Translations under genes and position numbers: made by a program
Part shown: positions 1 through 11,435 of the stretch, in pieces
How positions within the stretch are numbered: position 1 is the first letter of the stretch
Layout of the letters: each line of letters begins with the position of its first letter
Notes under the pieces: model-generated
What the model saw: the letters and a program-made list of their open reading frames with translations, nothing else
Told to the model about the DNA's origin: nothing
Database searches by the model: none
Source of the DNA: Brugia malayi
Lineage: Eukaryota; Nematoda; Chromadorea; Rhabditida; Onchocercidae
Assembly: GCF_000002995.4 (NCBI RefSeq)
Contig: NW_025062284.1
Coordinates: 1-64,000 of the forward strand
Direction: 5' to 3'
Length of the DNA stretch: 64,000 nt

Positions 1-3000
1 AGCCTAAGCCTAACCTAAGCCTAAGCCTAAGCCTAAGCCTAAGCCTAAGCCTAAGCCTAAGCCTAAGCCTAAGCCTAAGCCTAAGCCTAAGCGACTAAGC
101 CTAAGCCTAAGCCTAAGCCTAAGCCTAAGCCTAAGCCTAAGCCTAAGCCTAAGCCTAAGCCTAAAGCCTAAGCCTTAAGCCTAAGCCTAATCCTAGCCTA
201 AGCCTAAGCCTAAGCCTAAGCCTAAGCCTAAGCCTAAGCCTAAGCCTTAAGCCTAAGCCTAAGCCTAAGCCTAAGCCTAAGCCTAAGCCTAAGCCTAAGC
301 CTAAGCCTAAGCCTAAGCCTAAGCCTAAGCCTAAGCCTAAGCCTAAGCCTAAGCCTAAGCCTAAGCCTAAGCCTAAGCCTAAGCCTTAAGCCTAAGCCTA
401 AGCCTAAGCCTAAGCCTAAAGCCTAAGCCTAAGCCTAAGCCTAAGCCTAAGCCTAAGCCTAAGCCTAAGCTAAGCCTAAAGCCTAAGCCTAAGCCTAAGC
501 CTAAGCCTAAGCCTAAGCCTAAGCCTAAGGCCTAAGCCTAAGCCTAAGCCTAAGCTAAGCCTAAGCCTAAGCCTAAGCCTAAGCCTAAGCCTAAGCTAAG
601 CCTAAGCCTAAGCCTAAGCCTAAGCCTAAGCTAAGCCTAAGCCTAAGCCTAAGCTAAGCCTAAGCCTAAGCCTAAGCCTAAGCCTAAGCCTAAGCCTAAG
701 CCTAGCCTAAGCCTAAGCCTAAGCCTAAGCCTAAGCCTAAGCCTAAGCCTAAGCCTAAGCTAAGCCTAAGCCTAAGCCTAAGCCTAAGCCTAAGCCTAAG
801 CCTAAGCCTAAGCCTAAGCCTAAGCCTAAGCTAAGCCTAAGCCTAAGCCTAAGCCTAAGCCTAAGCCTAAGCCTAAGCCTAAGCCTAAGCCTAAGCCTAA
901 GCCTAAGCCTAAGCCTAAGCCTAAGCCTAAGCTAAGCCTAAGCCTAAGCCTAAGCCTAAGCCTTAAGCCTAAGCCTAAGCCTAAGCCTAAGCCTAAGCCT
1001 AAGCCTAAGCCTAAGCCTAAGCTAAGCCTAAGCTAAGCCTAAGCTAAGCCTAAGCCTAAGCCTAAGCCTAAGCCTAAGCCTAAGCCTAAGCTAAGCCTAA
1101 GCCTAAGCCTAAGCCTAAGCCTAAGCCTAAGCCTAAGCCCTAAGCCTAAGCCTAAGCCTAAGCCTAAGCCTAAGCCTAAGCCTAAGCCTAAGCCTAAGCC
1201 TAAGCCTAAGCCTAAGCCTAAGCCTAAGCCTAAGCCTAAGCCTAAGCCTAAGCCTAAGCCTAAGCCTAAGCCTAAGCCTAAGCCTAAGCCTAACCTAGCC
1301 TAAGCCTAAGCCTAAGCCTAAGCCTAAGCCTAAGCCTAAGCCTAAGCCTAAGCCTAAGCCTAAGCCTAAGCCTAAGCCTAAGCCTAAGCTAAGCCTAAGC
1401 CTAAGCCTAAGCCTAAGCCTAGCCTAAGCCTAAGCCTAAGCCTAAGCCTAAGCCTAAGCCTAAGCCTAAGCCTAAGCCTAAGCTAAGCCTAAGCCTAAGC
1501 CTAAGCCTAAGCTAAGCCTAAGCCTAAGCCTAAGCCTAAGCCTAAGCCTAAGCCTAAGCCTAAGCCTAAGCCTAAGCCTAAGCCTAAGCCTAACCTAAGC
1601 CTAAGCCTAAGCAAGCCTAAGCCTAAGCCTAAGCCTAAGCCTAAGCCTAAGCCTAAGCCTAAGCCTAAGCCTAAGCCTAAGCCTAAGCCTAGCCTAAGCC
1701 TAAGCCTAAGCCTAAGCCTAAGCCTAAGCCTAAGCCTAAGGCTAAGCCTAAGCCTAAGCCTAAGCCTAAGCCTAAGCCTAAGCCTAAGCCTAGGCCTAAG
1801 CCTAAGCCTAAGCCTAAGCCTAAGCCTAAGCCTAAAGCCTAAGCCTAAGCCTAAGCCTAAGCCTAAGCCTAAGCCTAAGCTAAGCCTAAAGCCTAAGCCT
1901 AAGCCTAAGCCTAAGCCTAAGCCTAAGCCTAAGCCTAAGCCTAAGCCTAAGCCTAAGCCTAAAGCCTAAGCCTAAGCCTAAGCCTAAAGCCTAAGCCAAA
2001 GCCTAAGCCTAAGCCTAAGCCTAAGCCTAAGCTAAGCCTAAGCCTAAGCCTAAGCCTAAGCCTAAGCCTAAAGCCTAAGCTAAGCCTAAGCCTAAGCCTA
2101 AGCCTAAGCCTAAGCCTAAGCCTAAGCCTAAGCCTAAGCCTAAGCCTAAGCCTAAGCCTAAGCCTAAGCCTAAGCCTAAAGCCTAAGCCTAAGCCTAAGC
2201 CTAAGCCTAAGCCTAAGCCTAAGCCTAAACCTAAGCCTAAGCCTAAGCCTAAGCCTAAGCCTAAGCCTAAGCCTAAGCCTAAGCTAAGCCTAAGCCTAAG
2301 CCTAAGCCTAAGCCTAAGCCTAAGCCTAAGCCTAAGCCTAAGCCTAAGCCTAAGCCTAAGCCTAAGCCTAAGCCTAAGCCTAAGCCTAAGCAAGCCTAAG
2401 CCTAAGCCTAAGCCTAAGCCTAAAGCCTAAGCCTAAGCCTAAGCCTAAGCTAAGCCTAAGCCTAAGCCTAAGCCTAAGCCTAAGCCTAAGCCTAGCCCTA
2501 GCCTAAGCCTAAGCCTAAGCCTAAGCCTAAGCCTAAGCCTAAGCCTAAGCCTAAGCCTAAGCCTAAGCCTAAGCCCTAAGCCTAAGCCTAAGCCTAAGCC
2601 TAAGCCTAAGCCTAAGCCTAAGCCTAAGCCTAAGCCTAAGCCTAAGCCTAAGCCTAAGCCTAAGCCTAAGCCTAAACCTAAGCCTAAGCCTAGCCTAAGC
2701 CTAGCCTAAGCCTAAGCCTAAGCCTAAGCCTAAGCCTAAGCCTAAGCCTAAGCCTAAGCTAAGCCTAAGCCTAAGCCTAAGCCTAAGCCTAAGCCTAAGC
2801 CAAAGCCTAAGCCTAAGCCTAAGCCTAAGCCTAAGCCAAGCCTAAGCCTAAGCCTAAGCCTAAGCCTAAGCCTAAGCCTAAGCCTAAGCCTAAGCCTAAG
2901 CCTAAGCCTAAGCCTAAGCCTAAGCCTAAGCCTAAGCCTAAGCCTAAGCCTAAGCCTAAGCCTAAGCCTAAGCCTAAGCCTAAGCCTAAGCCTAAGCCTA

Positions 3001-6000
3001 AGCCTAAGCCTAAGCCTAAGCCTAAGCCTAAGCTAAGCCTAAGCCTAAGCCTAAGCCTAAGCCTAAGCCTAAGCCTAAGCCTAAGCTAAGCCTAAGCCTA
3101 AGCCTAGCCTAAGCCTAAGCCTAAGCCTAAGCCTAAGCCTAAGCCTAAGCCTAAGCCTAAACCTAAGCCTAAGCCTAAGCCTAAGCTAAGCCTAAGCCTA
3201 AGCCTAAGCCTAAGCCTAAGCCTAAGCCTAAGCCTAAGCCTAAGCCTAAGCCTAAGCCTAAGCCTAAAGCCTAAGCCTAAGCCTAAGCCTAAGCCTAAGC
3301 CTAAGCCTAAGCCTAAGCCTAAGCCTAAGCCTAAGCCTAAGCCTAAGCCTAAGCCTAAGCCTAAGCCTAAGCCTAAGCCTAAGCCTAAAGCCTAAGCTAA
3401 GCCTAAGCCTAAGCCTAAGCCTAAGCCTAAGCCTAAGCCTAAGCCTAAGCCTAAGCCTAAGCCTAAGCCTAAGCCTAAGCCTAAGCCTAAGCCTAAGCCT
3501 AAGCCTAAGCCTAAGCCTAAGCCAAAGCCTAAGCCTAAGCCTAAGCCTAAGCCTAAGCCTAAGCCTAAGCCTAAGCCAAGCCTAAGCCTAAGCCTTAAGC
3601 CTAAGCCTAAGCCTAAGCCTAAGCCTAAGCCTAAGCCTAAGCCTAAGCCTAAGCCTAAGCCTAAGCCTAAGCCTAAGCCCTAAGCCTAAGCCTAAGCCTA
3701 AGCCTAAGCCTAAGCCTAAGCCTAAGCCTAAGCCTAAGCCTAAGCCTAAGCCTAAGCCTAAGCCTAAGCCTAAGCCTAAGCCTAAGCCTAAGCCTAAGCC
3801 TAGCCTAAGCCTAAGCCTAAGCCTAAGCCTAAGCCTAAGCCTAAGCCTAAGCCTAAGCCTAACCCTAAGCCTAAGCCTAAGCCTAAGCCTAAGCCTAAGC
3901 CTAAGCCTAAGCCTAAGCCTAAGCCTAAGCCTAAGCCTAAGCCTAAGCCTAAGCCTAAGCCTAAGCCTAAGCCTAAGCCTAAGCCTAAGCCTAAGCCTAA
4001 GCCTAAGCCTAAAGCCTAAGCCTAAGCCTAAGCCTAAGCCTAAGCCTAAGCCTAAGCCTAAGCCTAAGCCTAAGCCTAAGCCTAAGCCTAAGCCTAAGCC
4101 TAAGCCTAAGCCTAAGCCTAAGCCTAAGCCCAAGCCTAAGCCCAAGCCCTAAGCCTAAGCCTAAGCCTAAGCCTAAGCCTAAGCCTAAGCCTAAGACCTA
4201 AGCCTAAGCCTAAGCCTAAGCCTAAGCCTAAGCCTAAGCCTAAGCCTAAGCCTAAGCCTAAGCCTAAGCCTAAGCGCCTAAGCCTAAGCCTAGCCTAAGC
4301 CTAAGCCTAAGCCTAAGCCTAAGCCTAAGCCTAAGCCTAAGCCTAAGCCTAAGCCTAAGCCTAAGCCTAAGCCTAAGCCTAAGCCTAAGCCTAAGCCAAA
4401 TAAGCTAAGCCTAAGCCTAAGCCTAAGCCTAAGCCTAAGCCTAAGCCTAAGCCTAAGCCCTAAGCCTAAGCCTAAGCCTAAGCCTAAGCCTAAGCCTAAG
4501 CCTTAAGCCTAAGCCTAAGCCTAAGCCTAAGCCTAAGCCTAAGCCTAAGCCTAAGCCTAAGCCTAAGCCTAAGCCTAAGCCTAAGCTAAGCCTAAGCCTA
4601 AGCCTAAGCCTAAGCCTAGCCTAAGCCTAAGGCCTAAGCCTAGGCTTAGGCCTAAGCCTAAGCCTAAGCCTAAGCCTAAGCCTAAGCCTAAGGCCTAAGC
4701 CTAAGCCTAAGCCTAAGCCTAAGCCTAAGCCTAAGCCTAAGCCTAAGCCTAAGCCTAAGCCTAAGCCTAAGCCTAAGCCTAAGCCTAAGCCTAAGCCTAA
4801 GCCTAGATCCTAAGCCTAAGCCTAAGCCTAAGCCTAAGCCTAAGCCTAAGCCTAAGCCTAAGCCTAAGCCTAAGCCTAAGCCTAAGCCTAAGCCTAAGCC
4901 TAAGCCTAAGCCTAAGCCTAAGCCTAAGCCTAAGCCTAAGCCTAAGCCTAAGCCTAAGCCTAAGCCTAAGCCTAAGCCTAAGCCTAAGCCCAAGCCTAAG
5001 CCTAAGCCTAAGCTAAGCCTAAGCCTAAGCCTAAGCCTAAGCCTAAGCCTAAGCCTAAGCCTAAGCCTAAGCCTAAGCCTAAGCCTAAGCCTAAGCCTAA
5101 GCATAAGCCTAAGCCTAAGCCCTAACCCTAAGCCTAAGCCTAAGCCTAAGCCTAAGCCTAAGCCTAAGCCTAAGCCTAAGCCTAAGCCTAAGCCTAAGCC
5201 TAAGCCTAAGCCTAAGCCTAAGCCTAAGCCTAAGCCTAAGCCCTAAGCCTAAGCCTAAGCCTAAGCCTAAGCCTCTAAGCCTAAGCTAAGCCTAAGCTAA
5301 GCCTAAGCCTAAGCCTAAGCCTAAGCCTAAGCCTAAGCCTAAGCCTAAGCCTAAGCCTAAGCCTAAGCCTAAGCCTAAGCCTAAGCCTAAGCCTAAGCAT
5401 AAGCCTAAGCCTAAGCCTAAGCCTAAGCCTAAGCCTAAGCCTAAGCCTAAGCCTTAGGCTTAAGCCTAAGCCTAAGCCTAAGCCTAAGCCTAAGCCTAAG
5501 CCTAAGCCTAAGCCTAAGCCTAAGCCTAAGCCTAAGCCTAAGCCTAAGCCTAAGCCTAAGCCTAAGCCCTAAGCCTAAGCCTAAGCCTAAGGCCTAAGCC
5601 TAAGCCCTAAGCCTAAGCCTAAGCCTAAGCCTAAGCCTAAGCCTAAGCCTAAGCCTAAGCCTAAGCCTAAGCCTAAGCCTAGGCCTAAGCCTAAGCCTAA
5701 GCCTAAGCCTAAGCCTAAGCCTAAGCCTAAGCCTAAGCCTAAGCCTAAGCCTAAGCCTAAGCCTAAGCCTAAGCCTAAGCCTAAGCCTAAGCCTAAGCCT
5801 AAGCCTAAGCCTAAGCCTAAGCCTAAGCCTAAGCCTAAAGCCTAAGCCTAAGCCTAAGCCTAAGCCTAAGCCTAAGCCTAAGCCTAAGCCTAAGCCTAAG
5901 CCTAAGCCTAAGCCTAAGCCTAAAGCCTAAGCCTAAGCTTAAGCCTAAGCCTAAGCCTAAGCCTAAGCCTAAGCCTAAGCCTAAGCCTAAGCCTAAGCCT

Positions 6001-8233
6001 AAGCCTAAGCCTAAGCCTAAGCCTAGATAAGCCTAAGCCTAAAGCCTAAGCCTAAGCCTAAGCCTAAGCCTAAGCCTAAGCCTAAGCCTAAGCCTAAGCC
6101 TAAGCCTAAGCCTAAAGCCTAAGCCTAAGCCTAAGCCTAAGCCTAAGCCTAAGGCCTAAGCCTAAGCCTAAGCCTAAGCCTAAGCCTAAGCCTAAGCCTA
6201 AGCCCTAAGCCTAAGCCTAAGCCTAAGCCTAAGCCTAAGCCTAAGCCTAAGCCTAAGCCTAAGCCTAAGCCTAAGCCTAAGCCTAAGCCTAAGCCTAAGC
6301 CTAAGCCTAAGCCTAAGCCTAAGCCTAAGCCTAAGCCTAAGCTAAGCCTAAGCCTAAGCCTAAGCCTAAGCCTAAGCCTAAGCCTAAGCCTAAGCCTAAG
6401 CCTAAGCCTAAGCCTAAGCCTAAGCCTAAGCTAAGCCTAAGCCTAAGCCTAAGCCTAAGCCTAAGCCTAAAGCCTAAGCCTAAGCCTAAGCCTAAGCTAA
6501 GCCTAAGCCTAAGCCTAAGCCTAAGCCTAAGCCTAAGCCTAAGCCTAAGCCTAAGCCTAAGCCTAAGCCTAAGCCTAAGCTAAGCCTAAGCCTAAGCCTA
6601 AGCTAGCCTAAGCCTAAAAGCCTAAGCCTAAAGCCTAAGCCTAAGCCTAAGCCTAAGCCCTAAGCCTAAGCCTAAAGCCTAAGCCTAAGCCTAAGCCTAA
6701 GCCTAAGCCTAAGCCTAAGCCTAAGCCTAAGCCTAAGCCTAAGCCTAAGCCTAAGCCTAAGCTAAGCCTAAGCCTAAGCCTAAGCCTAAGCCTAAGCCTA
6801 AGCCTAAGCCTAAGCCTAAGCTAAGCCTAAGCCTAAGCTAAGCCTAAGCCTAAGCCAAGCCTAAGCCTAAGCCTAAGCCTAAGCCTAAGCCTAAGCCTAA
6901 GCCTAAGCCTAAGCCTAAGCCTAAGCCTAAGCCTAAGCCTAAGCCCTAAGCCTAAGCCTAAGCCTAAGCCTAAGCCTAAGCCTAAGCCTAAGCCTAAGCC
7001 TAAGCCTAAGCCTAAGCCTAAGCCTAAGCCTAAGCCTAAGCCTAAGCCTAAGCCTAAGCCTAAGCCTAAGCTAAGCCTAAGCCTAAGCCTAAGCCTAAGC
7101 CTAAGCCTAAGCCTAAGCCTAAGCCTAAGCCTAAGCCTAAGCCTCTAAGCCTAAGCCTAAGCCTAAGCCTAAGCCTAAGCCTTAAGCCTAAGCCTAAGCT
7201 AAGCCTAAGCCTAAGCCTAAGCCTAAGCCTAAGCCTAAGCCTAAGGCCTAAGCCTAAGCCTAAGCCTAAGCCTAAGCCTAAGCCTAAGCCTAAGCCTAGC
7301 TAAGCCTAAGCCTAAGCCTAAGCCTAAGCCTAAGCTAAGCCTAAGCCTAAGCCTAAGCCTAAGCCTAAGCCTAAGCCTAAGCCTAAAGCCTAAGCCTAAG
7401 CCTAAGCCTAAGCCTAAGCCTAAGCCTAAGCCTAAGCCTAAGCCCTAAGCCTAAGCCTAAGCCTAAGCCTAAGCCCTAAGCCTAAGCCTAAGCCTAAGCC
7501 TAAGCCTAAGCCTAAGCCTAAGCCTAAGCCTAAGCCTAAGCCTAAGCCTAAGCCTAAGCCTAAGCCTGAAGCCTAAGCCTAAGCCTAAGCCTAAGCCTAA
7601 GCCTAAGCCTAAGCCTAAGCCTAAGCCTAAGCCTAAGCAGCCTAAGCCTAAGCCTAAGCCTAAGCCTAAGCCTAAGCCTAAGCCTAAGCCTAAGGCCTAA
7701 GCCTAAGCTAAGCCCTAAGCCTAAGCCTAAGCCTAAGCCTAAGCCTAAGCCTAAGCTAAGCCTAAGCCTAAGCCTAAGCCTAAGAAGCCTAAGCCTAAGC
7801 CTAAGCCTAAGCCTAAGCCTAAGCCTAAGCCTAAGCCTAAAAGCCTAAGCCTAAAGCCTAAGCTAAGCTAAGCCTAAGCCTAAGCCTAAAAGCCTAAGCT
7901 AAGCCTAAGCCTAAGCCTAAGCCTAAGCCTAAGCCTAAGCTAAGCCTAAGCCTAAAGCCTAAGCCTAAGCCTAAGCCTAAGCCTAAGCCTAAAGCCTAAG
8001 CTAAGCTAAGCCTAAGCCTAAGCCTAAGCTAAGCCTAAGCCTAAGCCTAAGCCTAAGCCTAAGCCTAAGCCTAAGCCTAAGCCTAAGCCTAAGCCTAAGC
8101 TAAGCCTAAGCCTAAGCCTAAGCCTAAGCCTAAGCCTAAGCCTAAAGCCTAAGCCTAAGCCTAAGCCTAAGCCTAAGCCTAAGCCTAAGCCTAAGCCTAA
8201 GCCTAAGCCTAAGCCTAAGCCTAAGCCTAAGCC
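1..8233. repeat. Terminal telomeric array (TTAGGC)n
   Basis: About 8.2 kb of GCCTAA hexamers, the complement of the nematode telomere repeat TTAGGC. The C-rich strand is given 5' to 3', as expected for the left end of a chromosome. Most repeats are exact. Scattered variants include 5-mers (GCTAA), 7-mers (GCCTAAA, GCCCTAA, GCCTTAA) and a few odd units such as the one at 4397-4404. Many of these are single-base length changes of the kind long-read sequencing makes in repeats, so they may not all be real. Long Leu-Arg and Leu-Gly reading frames on the minus strand here are translations of the repeat and are not genes. The array ends sharply at about 8233. Confidence 0.98.
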
Positions 8234-9890
8234 CATACCTTTACGCAGTTGAAACCAAATGGAAGTTCCATGTTCTTCGTTCCTTCCATTAGGTTTCCTG
8301 CAAATAATACAGTGCAAGTTTAATAATTGATAATTTAAAAAAAATAAACTTTGCTCCTACAAACCCACTTAAATGAAGGTACTAGGAAGTAATAAAATCT
8401 CCATCCGCTCGACAGGTCCGACTGCTCACGAATGACTAAATGATGAGGATGTGGCGATATGTGTGCCACCCCGTCTGCACCTTTGTCTGTGTGCACACAT
8501 GGACAAAGAAGTCCTTTGTCCCAATAAGGTTAAGAGGGAAATGTACAGGAGGGCGCGGGTCATTTTTAAAAGGACTGTATAGACCCTAAGGGAGTATAGA
8601 ACCAATCGACTGGGTGAGTTGGGGTTGTGACATCAAAAGAAACCGTACTGTACAGGCACTCCGTTCGCCCTCAATGAGGGTATACCGAAAAGGGCAAAAG
8701 CGGGCCGGTGGGCGCACAGAGTGGCTGGGCACACAGATCCCCTTCATCACTACAAAATTAACATATATGAATAAAACTACTTGAAAAGCTGCTAATTAAC
8801 CCCGTCCGTCCAAAGAACAATACCATACACAGGCGGAATGATAACACATTTCATTCATAAATGCAAGCTAAAGATAATAAAAAAAGTACAGAAAACCATA
8901 AAATAAAAAGCTAAGGAAAAAGGCTAAACATAAAGATGAAAAATGGACTAACCTCCTTCTTTTCGAGATCTTCCTTGATGATCTAATTGCCAATAACAGT
9001 TCGCCAACATTGCCAACAACACTAAATAAGTTACTAGGTTATCGCCAACGAATTCTGCAATAAATGATTTTCTTCACGACAGCGATAAACTGCAGCAATA
9101 CAACAAAAATAGAAATTGGCCAAAAACCGTCCCAAGAAACATTCAATTAGCTAATAGAAAATTAGAAAAAAAGTGAAGCCGAATTTAAGATATAACGAAA
9201 TTCAAATTTTAGTACATCTACATCCATGCATTTCTCAACCAAATCCAACTTCGATGACCTTACGCTTCTAATAATTAACGGAGTAATTTACTTTAAAGTG
9301 ACTTAAAAATATAATAACAACTTAACCAAAAGAAAAAGTATAACTTAAAAAAGAGAAAAAAACTTTCCCCTAAAACGCAATATGAAAAGAATTATGGGAG
9401 AGTAGTAAAACAAACGTCCGAACGCTCGACAGACCCGATTGCTCCACGAATGACCTGATGACGAGGATGTGGCTATATATATGTGCGCACAAGGACAAAG
9501 GAAGTCCTGTGTTTTTTAGAAAAGACTGTATAGGCCTAGGAGAGTACAGTGATAATCGACTGGGTGAATTGGGGGCTCACTGTTGGGGTGTGTGCGTCTG
9601 AGGAGCGAACGGGTGGGCAGACACTTTGTTCGCCTTCAGTGATGAGGTTAGGGCAGAAATGAGGGAAAGGGTGGTGGGCATACGTGGAGGGTGGGCACAT
9701 ACATCTTAAGAGACCGTACCGTAGTCACTGTGCTCGCCCTCAGTAAGGTTTGGGCAGAAATGAGGAAAAGAGTTAACGAGCGAGCAGGTGGATACACACA
9801 TCTGAAGAGACCGTACCGTACAGGCGGCCATGAGCAGAAGGTTTAACGAGCGAGCTGGCACACACATCGGTGTTCATCATTAAAAAAATA
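8234..9890. repeat. Subtelomeric DNA with a diverged ~1 kb duplication
   Basis: Non-coding DNA directly inside the telomere, less AT-rich than what follows. Two stretches resemble each other: 8408-8690 and 9424-9600 share a CTCGACAG start, a GATGAGGATGTGG core, a GACTGTATAG box and AATCGACTGGGTGA, in the same order about 1 kb apart. A further motif, GACCGTACCGTA with variants, followed by CGCCCTCA or similar, recurs near 8640, 9710 and 9808. This looks like a decayed tandem subtelomeric repeat. No coding region is visible; the short frame at 8024-8317 runs into the telomere and is not a gene. Confidence 0.7.
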
Positions 9891-10125
9891 CATTTGAATA
9901 ACTAGAATGACTAATAAAGAAGTTGAATGTAAGAAACATTATACTTAACAGACAGTGATAAGTAAGAGCAATTCATTCACTCAAGAAAGTTAGAAATTAA
10001 ATAATTGAAGCATTCAGTTAGCTAATGAAAGTCTTGGCTAGTTCGATAAATCCCCAATCCTAATTATTATTTCATAGTGACTGATATAATTGCACACTTA
10101 CACTACTAATAATTCACCCTTACTA

Positions 10126-11435
10126 TATATGATGATCAGGAGAATGGAAATAAAATAGTCAATTAAACTCAAAATATATTTATTTTTAAATTAATTACAT
10201 TTCTTCTGACGTTTTTGGCATTTAATTAAAATAGAATCGAGCATTTTTAAAAATGTTTTCAACATTAAATCAACAAAATCTTGGAAATCTTGGAACTTTC
10301 CTAATAATCCATTTTTAAATTTGTAATTAAAATAATTTTTAATGCCAAAAAAAATTTTTAATCACTAATAATTGCAAATTTTTTTTTTACTTCAACATTG
10401 AAATATTACTCTAAAGTGGATTTTATAAACTTTCTTTTTTGCTTAAATTCTCAAATATCTCCGCCAGAATATATACTGGTCAATACGAAACTCTTAGAAA
10501 CTGTCGAACTTTCTTAATGATCCATATTTAAATGTACAATTAAAATTAAGCATTAAGTTTAAAAAACTCTTGGAAACTCCCGAACTTTGCAAATAATCCA
10601 TATTTAAATCTGCAATTAAAATTAATTTCATGTCAAAAATAAATTAAAATCAGCCTAAAGGCAATTTTCGTTAAATTTGTACATCGAAAGAATACTTTAA
10701 AGTGAATTTTATTAACCTTTCTTTTTGTCTGAATTGTCAAATATCCCCACCGAATATATGAAGATCAAGGGGAATGCAAGCAAAAATAATCAATTAAGTT
10801 CAAAATATATCTATTTTTAACGAATAATATTTTTCTAATATCTTTGGCATTTAATTAAAACAGAATTCAATATTTTAAAAATTTTTTCAGCATTAAATTT
10901 TCAAAAACTCTCGGAAACTCCCGAACTTTCCAAATAATCCATTTTTAAGATCTGCAATTAAAATTAATTTCAATACCAAAAATAAATTAAAATCATCACT
11001 AATTGCAAATTTTATTAAATTTGTACATTGAAAGATTACTTCAGAGAATTCTATAAATTTTCTTTTCTGCAGTTATATGTCAAATATCCCAAACAGAATG
11101 TGTGCAGATCAAGAGCAATGTAAATAAAATGATCAATTAAGTCCAAAATATATTTTATTTTTAAATGAATTAAATTTTCATAACATTGTTGGCATTTAAT
11201 TAAAACACAATTTAGCATTTTAAAAATTGTTTCAGCATTAAATTGACAGAAAAGCTCTTGGAAACTGTCGAATTTAAATCTGCAATCAAAATTAATTTCA
11301 ATATTAAAAATAAATTAAAATTGGCCTAAAAGCAATTTCCATTAAATTTGTACATTGAAAGAAAACTTTAAAGTGAATTTTATAAAGTTTCTTTTTTGCC
11401 TTAATTGTCAAATATCCTTAACAGAATACATGAAG
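10126..11435. repeat. AT-rich satellite, block 1 (~345-bp units)
   Basis: Three to four diverged head-to-tail units. Unit starts are recognised by GATCAAG..AATG followed by ATCAATTAAGTTCAAAATAT, at about 10,132, 10,758 and 11,107; a unit lacking its first part lies at about 10,480-10,740. Each unit has the same order of landmarks: CATTTAATTAAAA, a GAAACT..CGAACTTTC box, ATTAATTTCA, and AAAGTG.ATTTTAT near the end. The same order of landmarks recurs in the blocks at 18.6 kb and 40.9 kb, so I place all three in one family. Non-coding. Confidence 0.7.

Noticed and set aside
1959..5104. Long Leu-Arg and Leu-Gly reading frames on the minus strand
   Set aside because: They are translations of the telomere hexamer in different phases and end where the repeat slips.
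1..8233. A CRISPR or other spacer-type array
   Set aside because: The repeat is a continuous hexamer without spacers and matches the nematode telomere.
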